Assembly: GCA_023334545.1 (NCBI GenBank)
Contig: JAADVB010000052.1
Coordinates: forward strand, 26,895-90,894
Origin: Salisapilia sapeloensis
Lineage: Eukaryota > Oomycota > Peronosporomycetes > Peronosporales > Salisapiliaceae
Length of the DNA: 64,000 nt
Reading direction: 5' to 3'
In this document: piece by piece, positions 39,484 through 50,067 of the stretch
Layout of the letters: each line of letters starts with the position of its first letter
How positions within the stretch are numbered: position 1 is the stretch's first letter
Notes under the pieces: model-generated
Told to the model about the DNA's origin: nothing
Seen by the model: only the letters and a program-made list of their open reading frames with translations
The model's database searches: none
Translations under genes and position numbers: made by a program

Positions 39484-40920
39484 ATGGACCGGAGGAAGCA
39501 GCTATCCATGGGCTCTATGCCAGTAGCACCCGAGCCCTCTCCGATATCCACCTCCAAGGTGGACAAGGATGTGCCGAGTGGAGAGGATGAAGATGATTTT
39601 GATTTATTTGGTCTGCATTCGTCGATCAAGACCGAGAGTAGATGTCGCAAACTGAAGACGGCGGCGTCTGCGCCTCCTTCGCTAACGAATGACTACACCA
39701 CGAAGGACCAAAGTGAAGAAGAAGATGATTTCGTGCTATTCCCGACTCCAGACGGACCCACTGGCTCCTCCGTCGCTAGTGAGCGTATCCAGACGGCCCC
39801 ATCACAACCAGAACAGATCGCTGCGTACAAGCAGTCAGGCAATGCACTCGACGTGATTGCAGTGAAAAGCACAACGGATGAAGAGATATTCACGACGCCT
39901 TGGCATGTCGTGTTCAACTACTCTCGTTGGCGATGGAGCACCCCGACAGAAGTCGGGGATGAAGTCAAAGTCTATATCAACGGCATGGAAATGCCGACGA
40001 GAATGAAGCTACTAGACAGAGGTCGCTGCACCTTTAAAACAGGTGGGTCTGTACCGCCAGTCACTGACTTGGCCAACATCCCTCTCAGCGAAGACACGCC
40101 CAATCTCATTCGATTCGAGCACTATCAATCCACCTACCGAACGTATCGTTACATTGACGCCAAACTCCACGTCTGGTCGCCTAACGACTCGATTGTCGTG
40201 GTAGATTTAGACGGCACATTGACCATCAACGACGTGGAAGGCCACATCCGAACGCTTAGGCTCGGACAATACGATTTCCTCCATAAAGGCTCGTGCGATT
40301 TCTTCTCCAAGCTCCATGCACTCGACCTTCGGATCCTGTACCTCACGGCTCGTCCGATCGACTGGGCGAGTGCCTCTCGTACACACCTGGAAAAGGCACA
40401 GCAGCCTCCACACGCTCTGCCTCCAGGTCCGCTCATCACGAATGACACTGGACTGACAGGAGCTCTGTACACGGAAGTGGTGAACAAGAACCCGGATGTC
40501 TTCAAGACCAAGGTGCTGAACGAGATCCAGCTGACACTCATCCACGCCGGTCGGATCATTGAGCACCCGGTCTTCGTCATGGGCTTTGGCAACCGTCCGT
40601 CGGATATTGAAGCCTACGGTCGAGTCGGCATCGATCGTGACATGATCTTTCTCATCGACCCGTACTCGAAACTCCGACCGAGTACGAGCAAGGACAAGTA
40701 CGAGTCGTACTCGGATCCGAACGCTCTGCTCTGGCTGCTTCCGAAACTCAAGCACAAGGTACCGATTGAGAAAGCAGTCAAGATCGACGAGTGCACCTTC
40801 AACACCATGGACCTCGTAGATGAACTCGCAGAGATGCGACGATCCGAGATCCTGGCCAAGCAACTACAAAAGCAGGAAGATCGTGTGACCCAGTCCACGT
40901 ACCGAGACATGCCCTATTGA
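39484..40920 (+). CDS. Lipin-type LNS2 phosphatase (no N-LIP domain)
   Basis: Intronless, 478 aa. The C-terminal half is the LNS2 (lipin/Ned1/Smp2) HAD-type phosphatase: VVDLDGTLTINDVEGH (240-253) with the DxDGT catalytic motif, LYLTARPIDWASASRTHL, DVFKTKVLNEI and FVMGFGNRPSDIEAYGRVGI. Lipins turn phosphatidate to diacylglycerol. Before it, WHVVFNYSRWRWS (140-152) begins a beta-sandwich-like domain in place of N-LIP. The N-terminus is acidic and carries two related motifs, EDDFDLFG and EDDFVLFP, of unknown role. Substrate may differ from classical lipins. Confidence 0.85.
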   Translation: MDRRKQLSMGSMPVAPEPSPISTSKVDKDVPSGEDEDDFDLFGLHSSIKTESRCRKLKTAASAPPSLTNDYTTKDQSEEEDDFVLFPTPDGPTGSSVASERIQTAPSQPEQIAAYKQSGNALDVIAVKSTTDEEIFTTPWHVVFNYSRWRWSTPTEVGDEVKVYINGMEMPTRMKLLDRGRCTFKTGGSVPPVTDLANIPLSEDTPNLIRFEHYQSTYRTYRYIDAKLHVWSPNDSIVVVDLDGTLTINDVEGHIRTLRLGQYDFLHKGSCDFFSKLHALDLRILYLTARPIDWASASRTHLEKAQQPPHALPPGPLITNDTGLTGALYTEVVNKNPDVFKTKVLNEIQLTLIHAGRIIEHPVFVMGFGNRPSDIEAYGRVGIDRDMIFLIDPYSKLRPSTSKDKYESYSDPNALLWLLPKLKHKVPIEKAVKIDECTFNTMDLVDELAEMRRSEILAKQLQKQEDRVTQSTYRDMPY

Positions 40921-40970
40921 TAGATATATGTATATAATACTTTTAAACGAAAAGCATTTTGTATTCACGA

Positions 40971-42572
40971 TTAAAGAGAAGCGTTCAGCTGGACGATGTG
41001 CGGGTAGCACGGCAGGGTTAAAAAGTCCACCATCTCATCTCCCGTCAGCACTTGGCCCACGACGTCGCCTCCTAGTTCCCACTTGCCCTTGCCGCTCTTG
41101 CTACGGCTTTTCACGCACTGGTCCAAGATACGAAGGATGCGAGCCTTGGTGATCGGCTGACCATCCTCTGTCTTGAGCGAGTGGCGCATCCACTGCCACA
41201 CTTGCGCGCGTGCAATCTCGGCCGTCGCAGCATCCTCCATCTTGTTGTGGAGAGGAATGCAACCGTTTCCTCGAAGCCATGCCTCCATGTAGACTAGAGC
41301 GACATCGATATTCTCCTCCAGCCCCTTGGTCGTGATCTTCCCCTTGGGAATCTCAATCAACTGGGCTCCCGTCACATCCTTGCCAGCGTCCGGGATCTTG
41401 TCGATCTGGTTCGGGCGAGGCATGCCTTCGTTGAAAGCGTCCATGGCAATCTTGATCAGTCCAGGATGCGCCACCCACGTACCGTCGTGACCGGCTTCCA
41501 CTTCCCTCGTCTTGTCTTCCTTAACAGCGCTCATGAACTGCTCGTTCAGCTTCGGATCGTCCTTGACTGGAATCTGAGCTGCCATGCCGCCCATCGCATG
41601 AGCCCCTCGCGCATGGCACGTGCGAATGAGCAACTTGACGTACGCAGCCATGAACGGCGTCGTCATGGTCACCGAGGACCGGTCGGGCACGATGAACTCT
41701 GGCAAGTGGCGGAACTTTTTAATGTACGAGAAGATGTAGTCCCAACGTCCACAGTTGAGGCCAGCAGAATGCTCCTTAAGCTCATACAAGATCTCGTCCA
41801 TCTGGAAGACAGCGAGAATCGTCTCCACCAAGACCGTCGCACGAATGCTACCTCGTGGGATGCTCAAGTAGCTCTGAGCGGCCACAAAGACATCGTTCCA
41901 AAGCTTGGCTTCCAAGTGGTGCTCGAGCTTGGGCAGGTAAAAGTACGGTCCAGACCCTTGCTTCAACAGCTCTTGGGCGTTGTGGAAAAAGTAGAGGCCA
42001 AAGTCAAAGAGCGATCCGCTCATGACCTGGTTGTTCACCAATACGTGCGCCTCGTCGAGATGCCATCCTCTCGGACGCACTAGCAACGTCGCGACCTTGG
42101 AGTTCAGAGCGTACTTCTTGCCGTTCGACGCTTGCGTGAAGTCGATGGTCTTACGGACGGCATCCACCAAGTTGACCTGGCCGTCGACTTGGTTCTCCCA
42201 CGTCGGCGATGTCGAGTCCTCAAAATCGGCCATGTAGCACTTGGCACCACTGTTCAACGCGTTGATCACCATCTTGCGGTCGACGGGACCGGTAATCTCG
42301 ACGCGTCGGTCCGCCAGATCGGCAGGAATAGGTCCCACCTTCCACGAGCCTTCGCGAATGTACCTTGTTTCTGGCAAAAAGTCCGGCAGCTTGCCTTTGT
42401 TCAGCTCTTGCTGTCGGACTTGGCGCTTCGCCAGCAGATCTTGACGAGTTGCTTCGAATTGGGTGTGGAGGAAGCCGAGGAAGCGGAGTGCATCTGGCGT
42501 CAGGACGCGTTGGAACTCGGGCGTCACTCGGCCGAGGACACGGACATGAATTTCTGGAAAGTGAGCTTCCAT
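40971..42572 (-). CDS. Malate synthase
   Basis: Intronless, 533 aa. Condenses glyoxylate and acetyl-CoA to malate (glyoxylate shunt). Family features: GPVDRKMVINALNSGAKCYM, ADFEDSTSPTW, RPRGWHLDEAHVLV, VLVETILAVFQMDEILYEL, GRWDYIFSYIKKF and catalytic LHNKMEDAATAEIARAQVWQW. All essential residues are present. It ends in LNASL, not a standard SKL-type PTS1, so peroxisomal import is uncertain. It is convergent with the LNS2 gene (50 bp between ends). Confidence 0.95.
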   Translation of the reverse strand: MEAHFPEIHVRVLGRVTPEFQRVLTPDALRFLGFLHTQFEATRQDLLAKRQVRQQELNKGKLPDFLPETRYIREGSWKVGPIPADLADRRVEITGPVDRKMVINALNSGAKCYMADFEDSTSPTWENQVDGQVNLVDAVRKTIDFTQASNGKKYALNSKVATLLVRPRGWHLDEAHVLVNNQVMSGSLFDFGLYFFHNAQELLKQGSGPYFYLPKLEHHLEAKLWNDVFVAAQSYLSIPRGSIRATVLVETILAVFQMDEILYELKEHSAGLNCGRWDYIFSYIKKFRHLPEFIVPDRSSVTMTTPFMAAYVKLLIRTCHARGAHAMGGMAAQIPVKDDPKLNEQFMSAVKEDKTREVEAGHDGTWVAHPGLIKIAMDAFNEGMPRPNQIDKIPDAGKDVTGAQLIEIPKGKITTKGLEENIDVALVYMEAWLRGNGCIPLHNKMEDAATAEIARAQVWQWMRHSLKTEDGQPITKARILRILDQCVKSRSKSGKGKWELGGDVVGQVLTGDEMVDFLTLPCYPHIVQLNASL

Positions 42573-43945
42573 TTTAGAGGGTGCAGTTGTCTAGTAGATC
42601 GTCGTGTTAGCTGCTCCGAGCAAATTCAAATATAACGTTAGATCTCGACGTCGCTCGGGCGACGTGAATTCTGGTTCCACGACCTTTCATGATACGCGTA
42701 CTTGATTGAATTGTTGGATACAAAGAGCGAATCAAAGAGTTTAGAATTGAATTTGTATCTGCTCCTGCTGACGAGCTTCGCTCACTGCGAGCTTTACGCT
42801 GTTGCGATGGTACGGATTACAGTACACTAGAGTGAAGGTTGATGACTTGCGCTTCAATCGCTGTCAATCTCGGCTGTCGAGAGTGATTGTTTCGGACGGC
42901 ATGGACGCCCGTTGCATTCAGAAACCTCCATCAACTACTACCCTTTAACAAGATAGATGGTCTTGTTATAAGTCCTAATTGGTATAGGTAGGATCGACTT
43001 GGTGGAAAGATTACATTTTTAAAGGTTCCACTTGGTACATAAATTTCATGTAGAATTTAGAATCAGTATTTCCAACTCGGCAAACACGTGAAATACAATG
43101 TTTTGCATGAAAAGACTCTAAGGAGATTTGGTAGTAGAGAAAAAGAGTATAAAGTATCTCTGTTTGTGCAATGCGGCGTGAAGCAATGAAAAACTTCAGG
43201 GAAGAATGTGCGTTCAGTCTAGTAAACAAGGTATAGGAACCTCAACGTCGTGACGTGAGCCGTGCTCCCCTTCGAGATTGGGGTTTGGTCCATACCAGTA
43301 ACCCAGTGCATCCATGCACGTTCGACTGTCCGTGTAACATAACCAAGCACGGCGAGGTGCGTCGGCAACGTATTCGCTATCCCATCACCCGTACTTGGAC
43401 TATCCGAGAGATGATCGCTGTATTGCTAAAAGTCTGGCTGTATTCATTCAGCGTATGATCGGCGATTATCCCAAGTGCAATCGACACAATAGGAGAAAAC
43501 ACATGAAAATTGTGTTCATCAAAACGTGTCGAACCTCTAGGTTTCCACATTCTTTAACGTTTCGTCTTGGAATAGTATTTCTTGACTCAATTGTGTTGCA
43601 CCGAACATGTCAATGGACACAGCAATCTATATAGAGGGTGGAGCGTCAGTAACGAGCACCATGATAAATAAGAAGTGATACATGGAGTGGCAGCAATCAT
43701 CACTTGCTTTCATATTCGAAACCTAGAGACAGAGTCGCTTTAGTCTGTTATGATAGCATCACACCAGCATGTGGCAAAGCCAAATAGGCGATTACTAGTT
43801 TGTGCGATGTGCAGCCAAAGCAGATGTGATTATATTCGTTTCGGTGCATTAAATTGATTGACATGGAAGAGCATTTTCAATAGTAAACATCTTCATTTTG
43901 TTCATATGCCCTACAAGACTTGTCTTGGACTTGGAACCTTTTGCC
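42573..43945. other. Intergenic region, no gene found
   Basis: About 1.37 kb. Includes the malate synthase promoter, then unremarkable sequence. Short frames at 43011-43229 and 43255-43458 lack coding features. No tRNA or repeat is recognised. Confidence 0.5.
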
Positions 43946-44332
43946 TTACGCTTTCCCGGTGTGAATTTTGCAAATCTTACCTTGTTCATTGATGGAGAAG
44001 GTCGATTTAACCGAAATCGGTATCCACATGATCTTCACCACACCACGCACAACAACGTGCGCCTCATCGCCGTCCTCAATGCGAGGTTCCTCCCACTCAC
44101 CCTCGACCTTGGTCTTCTTGAGATACACCTCAAACTCCTTTTTCCCTTGAAAGCTCCCATCGCGCTGGCTATAGTAGTCGATATCGTCACTCACAAGCTC
44201 CAAAACCTCTCCATGCGCCTTCTTCTGCCGAGCAGCGACATACGCGACCACAGTCGCCACATCCTTCTCCTTCACTTGACTCACGGCGCCCATCTCGACA
44301 AATCCGACGATGTCAGCAAGTTCAAGTTGCAT
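43946..44332 (-). CDS. NTF2-like (SnoaL-type) protein
   Basis: Intronless, 128 aa. It fits the NTF2-like cone fold by size and pattern: a helical N-terminus (ELADIVGFVEMGAVSQVKEKD), then VSDDIDYYSQRDGSFQGKKEFEVYLK and strands HVVVRGVVKIMWIPISV and KSTFSINEQGKICKIH. Members act as small-molecule-binding or isomerase-like proteins; no function is assigned here. No signal peptide. Confidence 0.75.
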   Translation of the reverse strand: MQLELADIVGFVEMGAVSQVKEKDVATVVAYVAARQKKAHGEVLELVSDDIDYYSQRDGSFQGKKEFEVYLKKTKVEGEWEEPRIEDGDEAHVVVRGVVKIMWIPISVKSTFSINEQGKICKIHTGKA

Positions 44333-44487
44333 CTAGTTGAAGATATAATCAGGTACGATGGCACTTGAAAACCTCCGTTTCGTCCCTTGCATCCATCCTC
44401 TCTTGTCTGTAGTCGAACGATAAGAAAGCAACGGAAAAAGAGCCTAGCTAAGAAGTATTCACATTGGATTCGACGAATACGGAAGCT

Positions 44488-46701
44488 TTATAACTGCAGC
44501 TGATTAATGTCTTGATCATCCAAGTCCACGCGCCTCGATAAGGCTTCCTTCACCTCGGCTGCAGTCAACTGCCACGTCGTTCCGCGTCGTGTACCACCCG
44601 CCATCTCCAGCACATCCTGTACTTCATCCACACCCAGCACTGCACTCAACTGCTGTACTTTGACAAAGACTTGCTTGCAATCCGTCTTGCTATGGAAGAA
44701 GCCCACGATCGCTCGAACGTCCTTGTCGAACTGCAGTGCTCCAAGCTGATTGAACGGCACGTCTCTTGAAGTGAACCAGTGTAGAATCAATTCAGACGTG
44801 ACGGTTGCCACACCAGCAATGAGCTCTTGCCAATTCGTCTGAGACAGCGTTTCTTGAAATGGCAGTACTACGTTTCCTATCGTCTCAATAAACTGCTGGG
44901 CGAATGGATCATTCGCTTCGTTGTACGTGAACTCGGCATCTGTCAGTTCGTACTTGACCGGGCGTTTCGACTGCTGAGGTCGGAGCAACGGACCCAACGC
45001 ATTCGAAAGCTTCGGTTCTAGCAGTCGACACAGTTTCTTCCTGCTCGCTTCCAACAACTGTTTTAGCTCCGACGATGCCTCTTGTAGTTCATTCAAACAA
45101 GTCAAGACATGTGCTGGTGTGTCTGGGAAAGAGGCAGGTAGCTCTTCTTCCAATTGTGCTTTCAGCTGCGCAATGTAGTCCAGTGTGGTGGACAAACTGT
45201 TCATGACTACGTCTGGACCCAACTCTCTCTTCACAGTCACACTGGCTGCTTTCCCCATCCGAGCGATTTGATGCAAACTATTCTCACTTTCTAGCTTTAC
45301 GTGCGACGCCATCTCTCGAATACGCCGTCGCATCCGGTCACCCAACGCGTCTCGTAGCAGCGTCGTGATCATGTTCAAAACACCTGCAGCGCAGTCCACG
45401 TGACCTGTCGCCAAGGCCCGAAGACCAGAGTTACGGCTGACGTAGAAGAGTTCGTCAATTGCAGACGAGAGGGGGTATGTCTTGATCTCATCATTGTGAG
45501 ACGACGCAGAGTATCGGATCTCTTCCCACTGGAAAGCCTTGTCGGCTGCCTTCTCCAGCAACTGATTCTCCGAAAAGCAGTAGTACCCTGCGAGCTCCTG
45601 CACCGTCTTCCCCATCTCACTCGTATTGACTGACGGCAGAACGTCTGTATACTCTCCTTCTTCAGCATGGAACTGAACACGCGATCGGAGGTACCGTTCA
45701 TACGTCTGCGTGTGCTGGATTACAAGTGCGATTTCATTCAGCTGGTCATCTAGCTTGGCGATTTCGTCGTCCGCCTCCTCTGTCGTCTGCGGCTGGCTGT
45801 CAGAAGATTGTCTAGATCCTTCCGTCTTGTGTGCCAACGCTCTCGTCTGTATGTAAGCATTCAAGATGGAGACAGCACGCACTTCTCCGAGCTCGTACAG
45901 CTTGGATACGAGACGGTTAAGACCTCGAACTCGGCGATAGCTTTTCGCCAGCATATCCTCATGCTCCTGGACGACTGCTGCCACTTGGTTAAATACAAAC
46001 GAAAGGTTGTCTATCAACTCCCGTGCGCTCAGCACCTTTCCTTCGTTGTTCACTTCCTCCAGCTTTTCACTTAGTCCAGTGATAATGTGGTTCTCTAGCA
46101 TCTTGTATCCACGCTCTTCGAAAGCAGAGCCCACTGCTTGACAGAGCGGTGCGAATGTCCGGATACGCACTTGGTCGTCCGTCTCCAGGCCGAGCGCTAG
46201 CTCCTTCTCCACTGCTGCTTTCAAGTCGCTTTCGATCGTCTCGACGCGAAGCTTATCCGCAACATCCAGTGGCATCACTTCCTCAATCGCACGCAACTTG
46301 CGCAAAAATTGAGCTGCTTGGGCGTACTCCTGATGCTGCATGGATCGACGTAGGCCAGCTAAGCTGTTTCTTAAGTCCAATTGCTGATCAGCGTGGGTGA
46401 GCGTCTGGCGCAGCCGAGACTGTACCACATCTAGTCGACGCACTTCACGCGTCATCTTTTCAGCTACATCATTTGCATTCGAAACACGCTCTTCCACAGC
46501 TCCCGTACGAGCACACAAGACCGTGACTTCGGGCGTCAGTTCCAATAGTGAACTGATGCTGTGGAGTGCATCAGTTTTTTCAACGGCAGATGGGTCTTCA
46601 ACAAAGCTAAAGACGTCCCGAGCTTGCTCCCTCTTCTTCTCTCGAACAGCGTCGAGCTGTGCTTGCAGCGTTTCGTGGTGCTTACGACGCACCGACGGCA
46701 T
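44488..46701 (-). CDS. COG4: COG4, conserved oligomeric Golgi complex subunit 4
   Basis: Intronless, 737 aa. COG4 is a lobe-A subunit of the Golgi tethering complex for retrograde transport. An N-terminal coiled-coil region (about 60-125) precedes family blocks such as LRKLRAIEEVMPLD, SDLKAAVEKELALG, AFEERGYKMLENHII, LSEKLEEVNNEGKVLSARELID and LYYVSR-like LFYVSRNSGLRALATGHVDC. The end SRRVDLDDQDINQLQL resembles the human tail that links to salt-bridge sites. It is head to head with TTI1 (114 bp). Confidence 0.9.
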   Translation of the reverse strand: MPSVRRKHHETLQAQLDAVREKKREQARDVFSFVEDPSAVEKTDALHSISSLLELTPEVTVLCARTGAVEERVSNANDVAEKMTREVRRLDVVQSRLRQTLTHADQQLDLRNSLAGLRRSMQHQEYAQAAQFLRKLRAIEEVMPLDVADKLRVETIESDLKAAVEKELALGLETDDQVRIRTFAPLCQAVGSAFEERGYKMLENHIITGLSEKLEEVNNEGKVLSARELIDNLSFVFNQVAAVVQEHEDMLAKSYRRVRGLNRLVSKLYELGEVRAVSILNAYIQTRALAHKTEGSRQSSDSQPQTTEEADDEIAKLDDQLNEIALVIQHTQTYERYLRSRVQFHAEEGEYTDVLPSVNTSEMGKTVQELAGYYCFSENQLLEKAADKAFQWEEIRYSASSHNDEIKTYPLSSAIDELFYVSRNSGLRALATGHVDCAAGVLNMITTLLRDALGDRMRRRIREMASHVKLESENSLHQIARMGKAASVTVKRELGPDVVMNSLSTTLDYIAQLKAQLEEELPASFPDTPAHVLTCLNELQEASSELKQLLEASRKKLCRLLEPKLSNALGPLLRPQQSKRPVKYELTDAEFTYNEANDPFAQQFIETIGNVVLPFQETLSQTNWQELIAGVATVTSELILHWFTSRDVPFNQLGALQFDKDVRAIVGFFHSKTDCKQVFVKVQQLSAVLGVDEVQDVLEMAGGTRRGTTWQLTAAEVKEALSRRVDLDDQDINQLQL

Positions 46702-46815
46702 CTTCTGATCTTGATTCGGGTCCTAATAGAGATACTTGGTACAGACATGGTACCCTTCAATAGATAAACGATCGGTATCACATTCGGAGTGAGCTGGACG
46801 AAGGCGAGAGCTTTA

Positions 46816-49800
46816 ATGGCGAGTAGAGACTTTTTAGGGAGCTTGCAAAAGTCGCTGGTGCATTTGCGAGAGGAATGGGACCGGACGACAGGAAGTTTGC
46901 AAGATCAAACAGAGCTAATGGACCAAGAAAGTGGTGCATTGGCACAGCCGAAGAGCATGCTCGAAACGCTGCAAAAGTTCCTACTCGATGAGCAGGTTCT
47001 GGCAAGCCAAGACCAGTCTCTTTATGAAGCCATCTTTGCAATCCTACGGCGTTTATTACAGCAGGATCTATCCAGCACTTCCACCTCCATATACACACCA
47101 GGACAGCTACTCACCATTGCCAAGAGCTGTTTGATCTACATTCCACAACCGCCCATTGACTCACCAACCACGCAAAATAATTCTCACTATGCAGATCTAC
47201 TCAATGCACAGTCGGAAGAGCTCCGATCAGACATTATTACATGCGTCTATCAGGTCTTTGCGTACGCCGAGCAGCATAGTCTAACTCTACATGACGCCCA
47301 GGCAGAGAAAGAAGACATTGACTTTATCGCGTATACTGTCATGAGCCTTATGCAGATTGCACAGCTAGACAGATGTAGACCGACGAGCAGCATGGCTTCG
47401 ACGGCCGTTTTGCCGGCGCTAAAGTTCATTGGCGACGTCGATGAGGCGAAGAAGATGTTACCAGGTATCTCTACAGGGTTGTATAGAGCAGTGAATGCAC
47501 CTCGAAAGACTTCATCAGAGATCGTTACAGCAGTAGAGGCCTTTGCTGCAGTGTTGGAGTACTGCATTAGCGACACAGTCATTGGAGCGAGTACACAGCA
47601 GCCAACCTTCACCTTTGATTCTCTCCAATTGATAGCACAACAGTCAATGCAGTTAGACACACCGGAAGCTGAGAAAGATGAAGACCAAGTGTGGATAGAG
47701 CAAGCGTCTGCAAAATTAGAACCTGGGATTGTAAGCATCTTGAATCTCCCTGCCAAACACAGTTCATGGAAGATCCGGTATGCCTTTGTCACGCTTTGCT
47801 CTACCTTGTTGCTTCAGTGCAGAGTAGCGCTTGGCAACGTTTCTGTTCGTTGTTTTGAAGAGTTACTTGTCTTTCGTGTAGATGACATTGACCGCGTGTC
47901 CAGCTATGCAAACGACGTGCTGGATAAATTTATGGCAGGACTCTCAAACGATGCGTGGCTGCATATGATCTCCCAGCTAGTAGACAGAGTCCATTTTCAC
48001 TTGTCAACGCTGCAAATGAAATGCTCGACAGAATTGGAAGTCACGAATCGCCACACGGTGCAGATCCTCACTGGCTACTGCAGAGTGCTAGGCAAGAGTC
48101 TTCAGCCGTACATTGATGCCAAAGTAGAGCTCATCTATAAGTCTCTGTGCGAGGTAGTGCTGTTTGACACGATCGACACGGACCTCGTAGTGTACGACAG
48201 GAAGAAGGACAGTAAAGGGCAGTACGTCTCCTCTGCCCAATACAAAAAGCGGCTCAAGTACTTTCGAGAAGAAGCTTCTTCAATTGCTTTGTACACTCTG
48301 TTGCAGTCGATAGCAACATGCTGTACCCCGGCGCTTTTCATCGACTGTGCTTTCACCTTGCTACAGACGGAAGCAATGAACGGACGGCGTGTCGAGGCAC
48401 TACTAGTTCTAAATGAGTTCCTGAAGGCACATACAGACAGAGAAGAGAAAGAGTTAGACGTCCACTTGGTCGGACGTATCCTCGACGATCTTTTACAAGA
48501 TGATACGTGGCAGCCTAGTCATATATCGTCAGATGCAACGCTTATACATCAGCAGGCTCTGCAAGTGGAATGCATCGGTGTCTGTGCAGATCTCCTTGGG
48601 AAAGACTTCGATCAGTTTTTACTTCATGTTCTCTTTCCTCTAGTCGAGAAGCTTGGATCTGGGAATGAACAGGTCGAAGGGTACGTACTCTCGGTTCTGG
48701 AGACATTATGCCGCGTTTGCAACTATCCAGACGTCAGTGCACTCTTTGAGAGCAACATGGACTACTTTGTGGACGCTCTGGTGTCTCGAATGGCACATTT
48801 GGACCTGTATCCAACGTCTCCAAAGGTAGTGGAAGGTCTCTTACGCCACTCGACCGTAGCCTCACTACCTTTAATGGACGAGCTGTCATCTTCTTTGCTC
48901 AGCAGCATTGATCTGCACCAGTACTCGGAGGGCCATGTGACGCATCTCTTACGTGCACTTCATCTGCTGCTAAAAAGCATAGCTACTTATGAGCACAAGG
49001 AGGAAGAGGTTGATAAGACAACAACAAGTACAGAAGAATATCCGATGCTAGTCAGTTTTCTGGATGAACTACGTGCTCTTACATATGAAAGCGACTTGGA
49101 TGATGGTCTAGCGGTGATCGAAAAGAGTGAAAAAGAGGACGACGCAGAGAAGAGTGAATTGGAGAAAGCAAAGGCTGCGATGCCTGTGGAGCATGGAGAG
49201 GATGCGTTAAAGGAAGAAGACGATGACAAGCCATCCGCACAGCAGCAGTTAGTTCTCGACATTCTCAGTCGATGCACACACTTTGTCTCGGATAATGATC
49301 CGGTGACCTGCTGCCTGGTCTTGTCCATTATCACACAAGGAGTACACTATCTAAAGGATGCTCAGAAGCACTTGATGCCACTATTAAGTCAAATGTGGCC
49401 TGCTCTCATGCATCGTCTCCAAGTAGACAGTCGAGCCATCCAAACAGCAACGTTGACTCTGCTCTCGACTTGCGGAACTGCTTGTCCTGATACCGTCGCA
49501 GACAAGTTTGTCAAGGAGACGTGGCCACACGTCCAAAAGATGTTACGTCAAGTCTATCAGAGCGACCAGAGTCCAAAGTTGACCAGATCCATGTTGCTCT
49601 TATCATCCGAAGCAGACAGTGATAGTGAAAGAAGAGGTCGCAAGTCTCAAGACATGAGACTCGTATTGGCTGCGTTGGACTGCTTGACCAGTGTCTGTTC
49701 TTATGCCGGAGATGTTGCGTCTATAGTTCCAAAAATCACTAAAACCTGCCTTCAGTTCTTAAGCTCTCAATTTTCCATAGAAGTTCGGGAGAAAGCACAA

Positions 49801-50049
49801 GCATTGTTCATCGCAATGGGCGAGCTGAACAAGGACTATGTATTCTGTACAGCAGCTGCCTTGGCGGATTGGGCGCCTCCTTCCCCTCCAACTACAAGCT
49901 TTATGGCTCTGAATGCAAGTGGTGTGCAGAGTTGGTATAGCTGTGTACAGAAAGAGGATCGACAAGTGTACAAGGCAAGTGGGGAGGTCATACTACAAAG
50001 TGTGCATCCATGGAGCGAGTACAGAGGGCAAGTCAATGTGATTCAATAA
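46816..50049 (+). CDS. TTI1: TTI1, TELO2-interacting HEAT-repeat protein
   Basis: Intronless, 1077 aa from ATG 46816 (an in-frame GTG at 46789 is passed over). TTI1 is part of the TTT complex (TELO2-TTI1-TTI2) that matures PIKK kinases such as mTOR, ATM and DNA-PK with HSP90. The length, alpha-helical HEAT composition and the C-terminal block LDILSRCTHFVSDNDPVTCC, then HLMPLLSQMWPALMHRLQ are characteristic. An acidic segment lies near 790. It ends 18 bp from the convergent VPS50 stop. Confidence 0.85.
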   Translation: MASRDFLGSLQKSLVHLREEWDRTTGSLQDQTELMDQESGALAQPKSMLETLQKFLLDEQVLASQDQSLYEAIFAILRRLLQQDLSSTSTSIYTPGQLLTIAKSCLIYIPQPPIDSPTTQNNSHYADLLNAQSEELRSDIITCVYQVFAYAEQHSLTLHDAQAEKEDIDFIAYTVMSLMQIAQLDRCRPTSSMASTAVLPALKFIGDVDEAKKMLPGISTGLYRAVNAPRKTSSEIVTAVEAFAAVLEYCISDTVIGASTQQPTFTFDSLQLIAQQSMQLDTPEAEKDEDQVWIEQASAKLEPGIVSILNLPAKHSSWKIRYAFVTLCSTLLLQCRVALGNVSVRCFEELLVFRVDDIDRVSSYANDVLDKFMAGLSNDAWLHMISQLVDRVHFHLSTLQMKCSTELEVTNRHTVQILTGYCRVLGKSLQPYIDAKVELIYKSLCEVVLFDTIDTDLVVYDRKKDSKGQYVSSAQYKKRLKYFREEASSIALYTLLQSIATCCTPALFIDCAFTLLQTEAMNGRRVEALLVLNEFLKAHTDREEKELDVHLVGRILDDLLQDDTWQPSHISSDATLIHQQALQVECIGVCADLLGKDFDQFLLHVLFPLVEKLGSGNEQVEGYVLSVLETLCRVCNYPDVSALFESNMDYFVDALVSRMAHLDLYPTSPKVVEGLLRHSTVASLPLMDELSSSLLSSIDLHQYSEGHVTHLLRALHLLLKSIATYEHKEEEVDKTTTSTEEYPMLVSFLDELRALTYESDLDDGLAVIEKSEKEDDAEKSELEKAKAAMPVEHGEDALKEEDDDKPSAQQQLVLDILSRCTHFVSDNDPVTCCLVLSIITQGVHYLKDAQKHLMPLLSQMWPALMHRLQVDSRAIQTATLTLLSTCGTACPDTVADKFVKETWPHVQKMLRQVYQSDQSPKLTRSMLLLSSEADSDSERRGRKSQDMRLVLAALDCLTSVCSYAGDVASIVPKITKTCLQFLSSQFSIEVREKAQALFIAMGELNKDYVFCTAAALADWAPPSPPTTSFMALNASGVQSWYSCVQKEDRQVYKASGEVILQSVHPWSEYRGQVNVIQ

Positions 50050-50067
50050 TAGCTCCATTTACCTAGG

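Noticed and set aside
43255-43460. Possible tRNA- or snRNA-like fold in the 42.6-43.9 kb gap
   Set aside because: No cloverleaf with A/B boxes and no conserved snRNA motifs were found.
46789-46815. GTG start for TTI1
   Set aside because: The ATG at 46816 is the first true start; non-ATG initiation is not needed.
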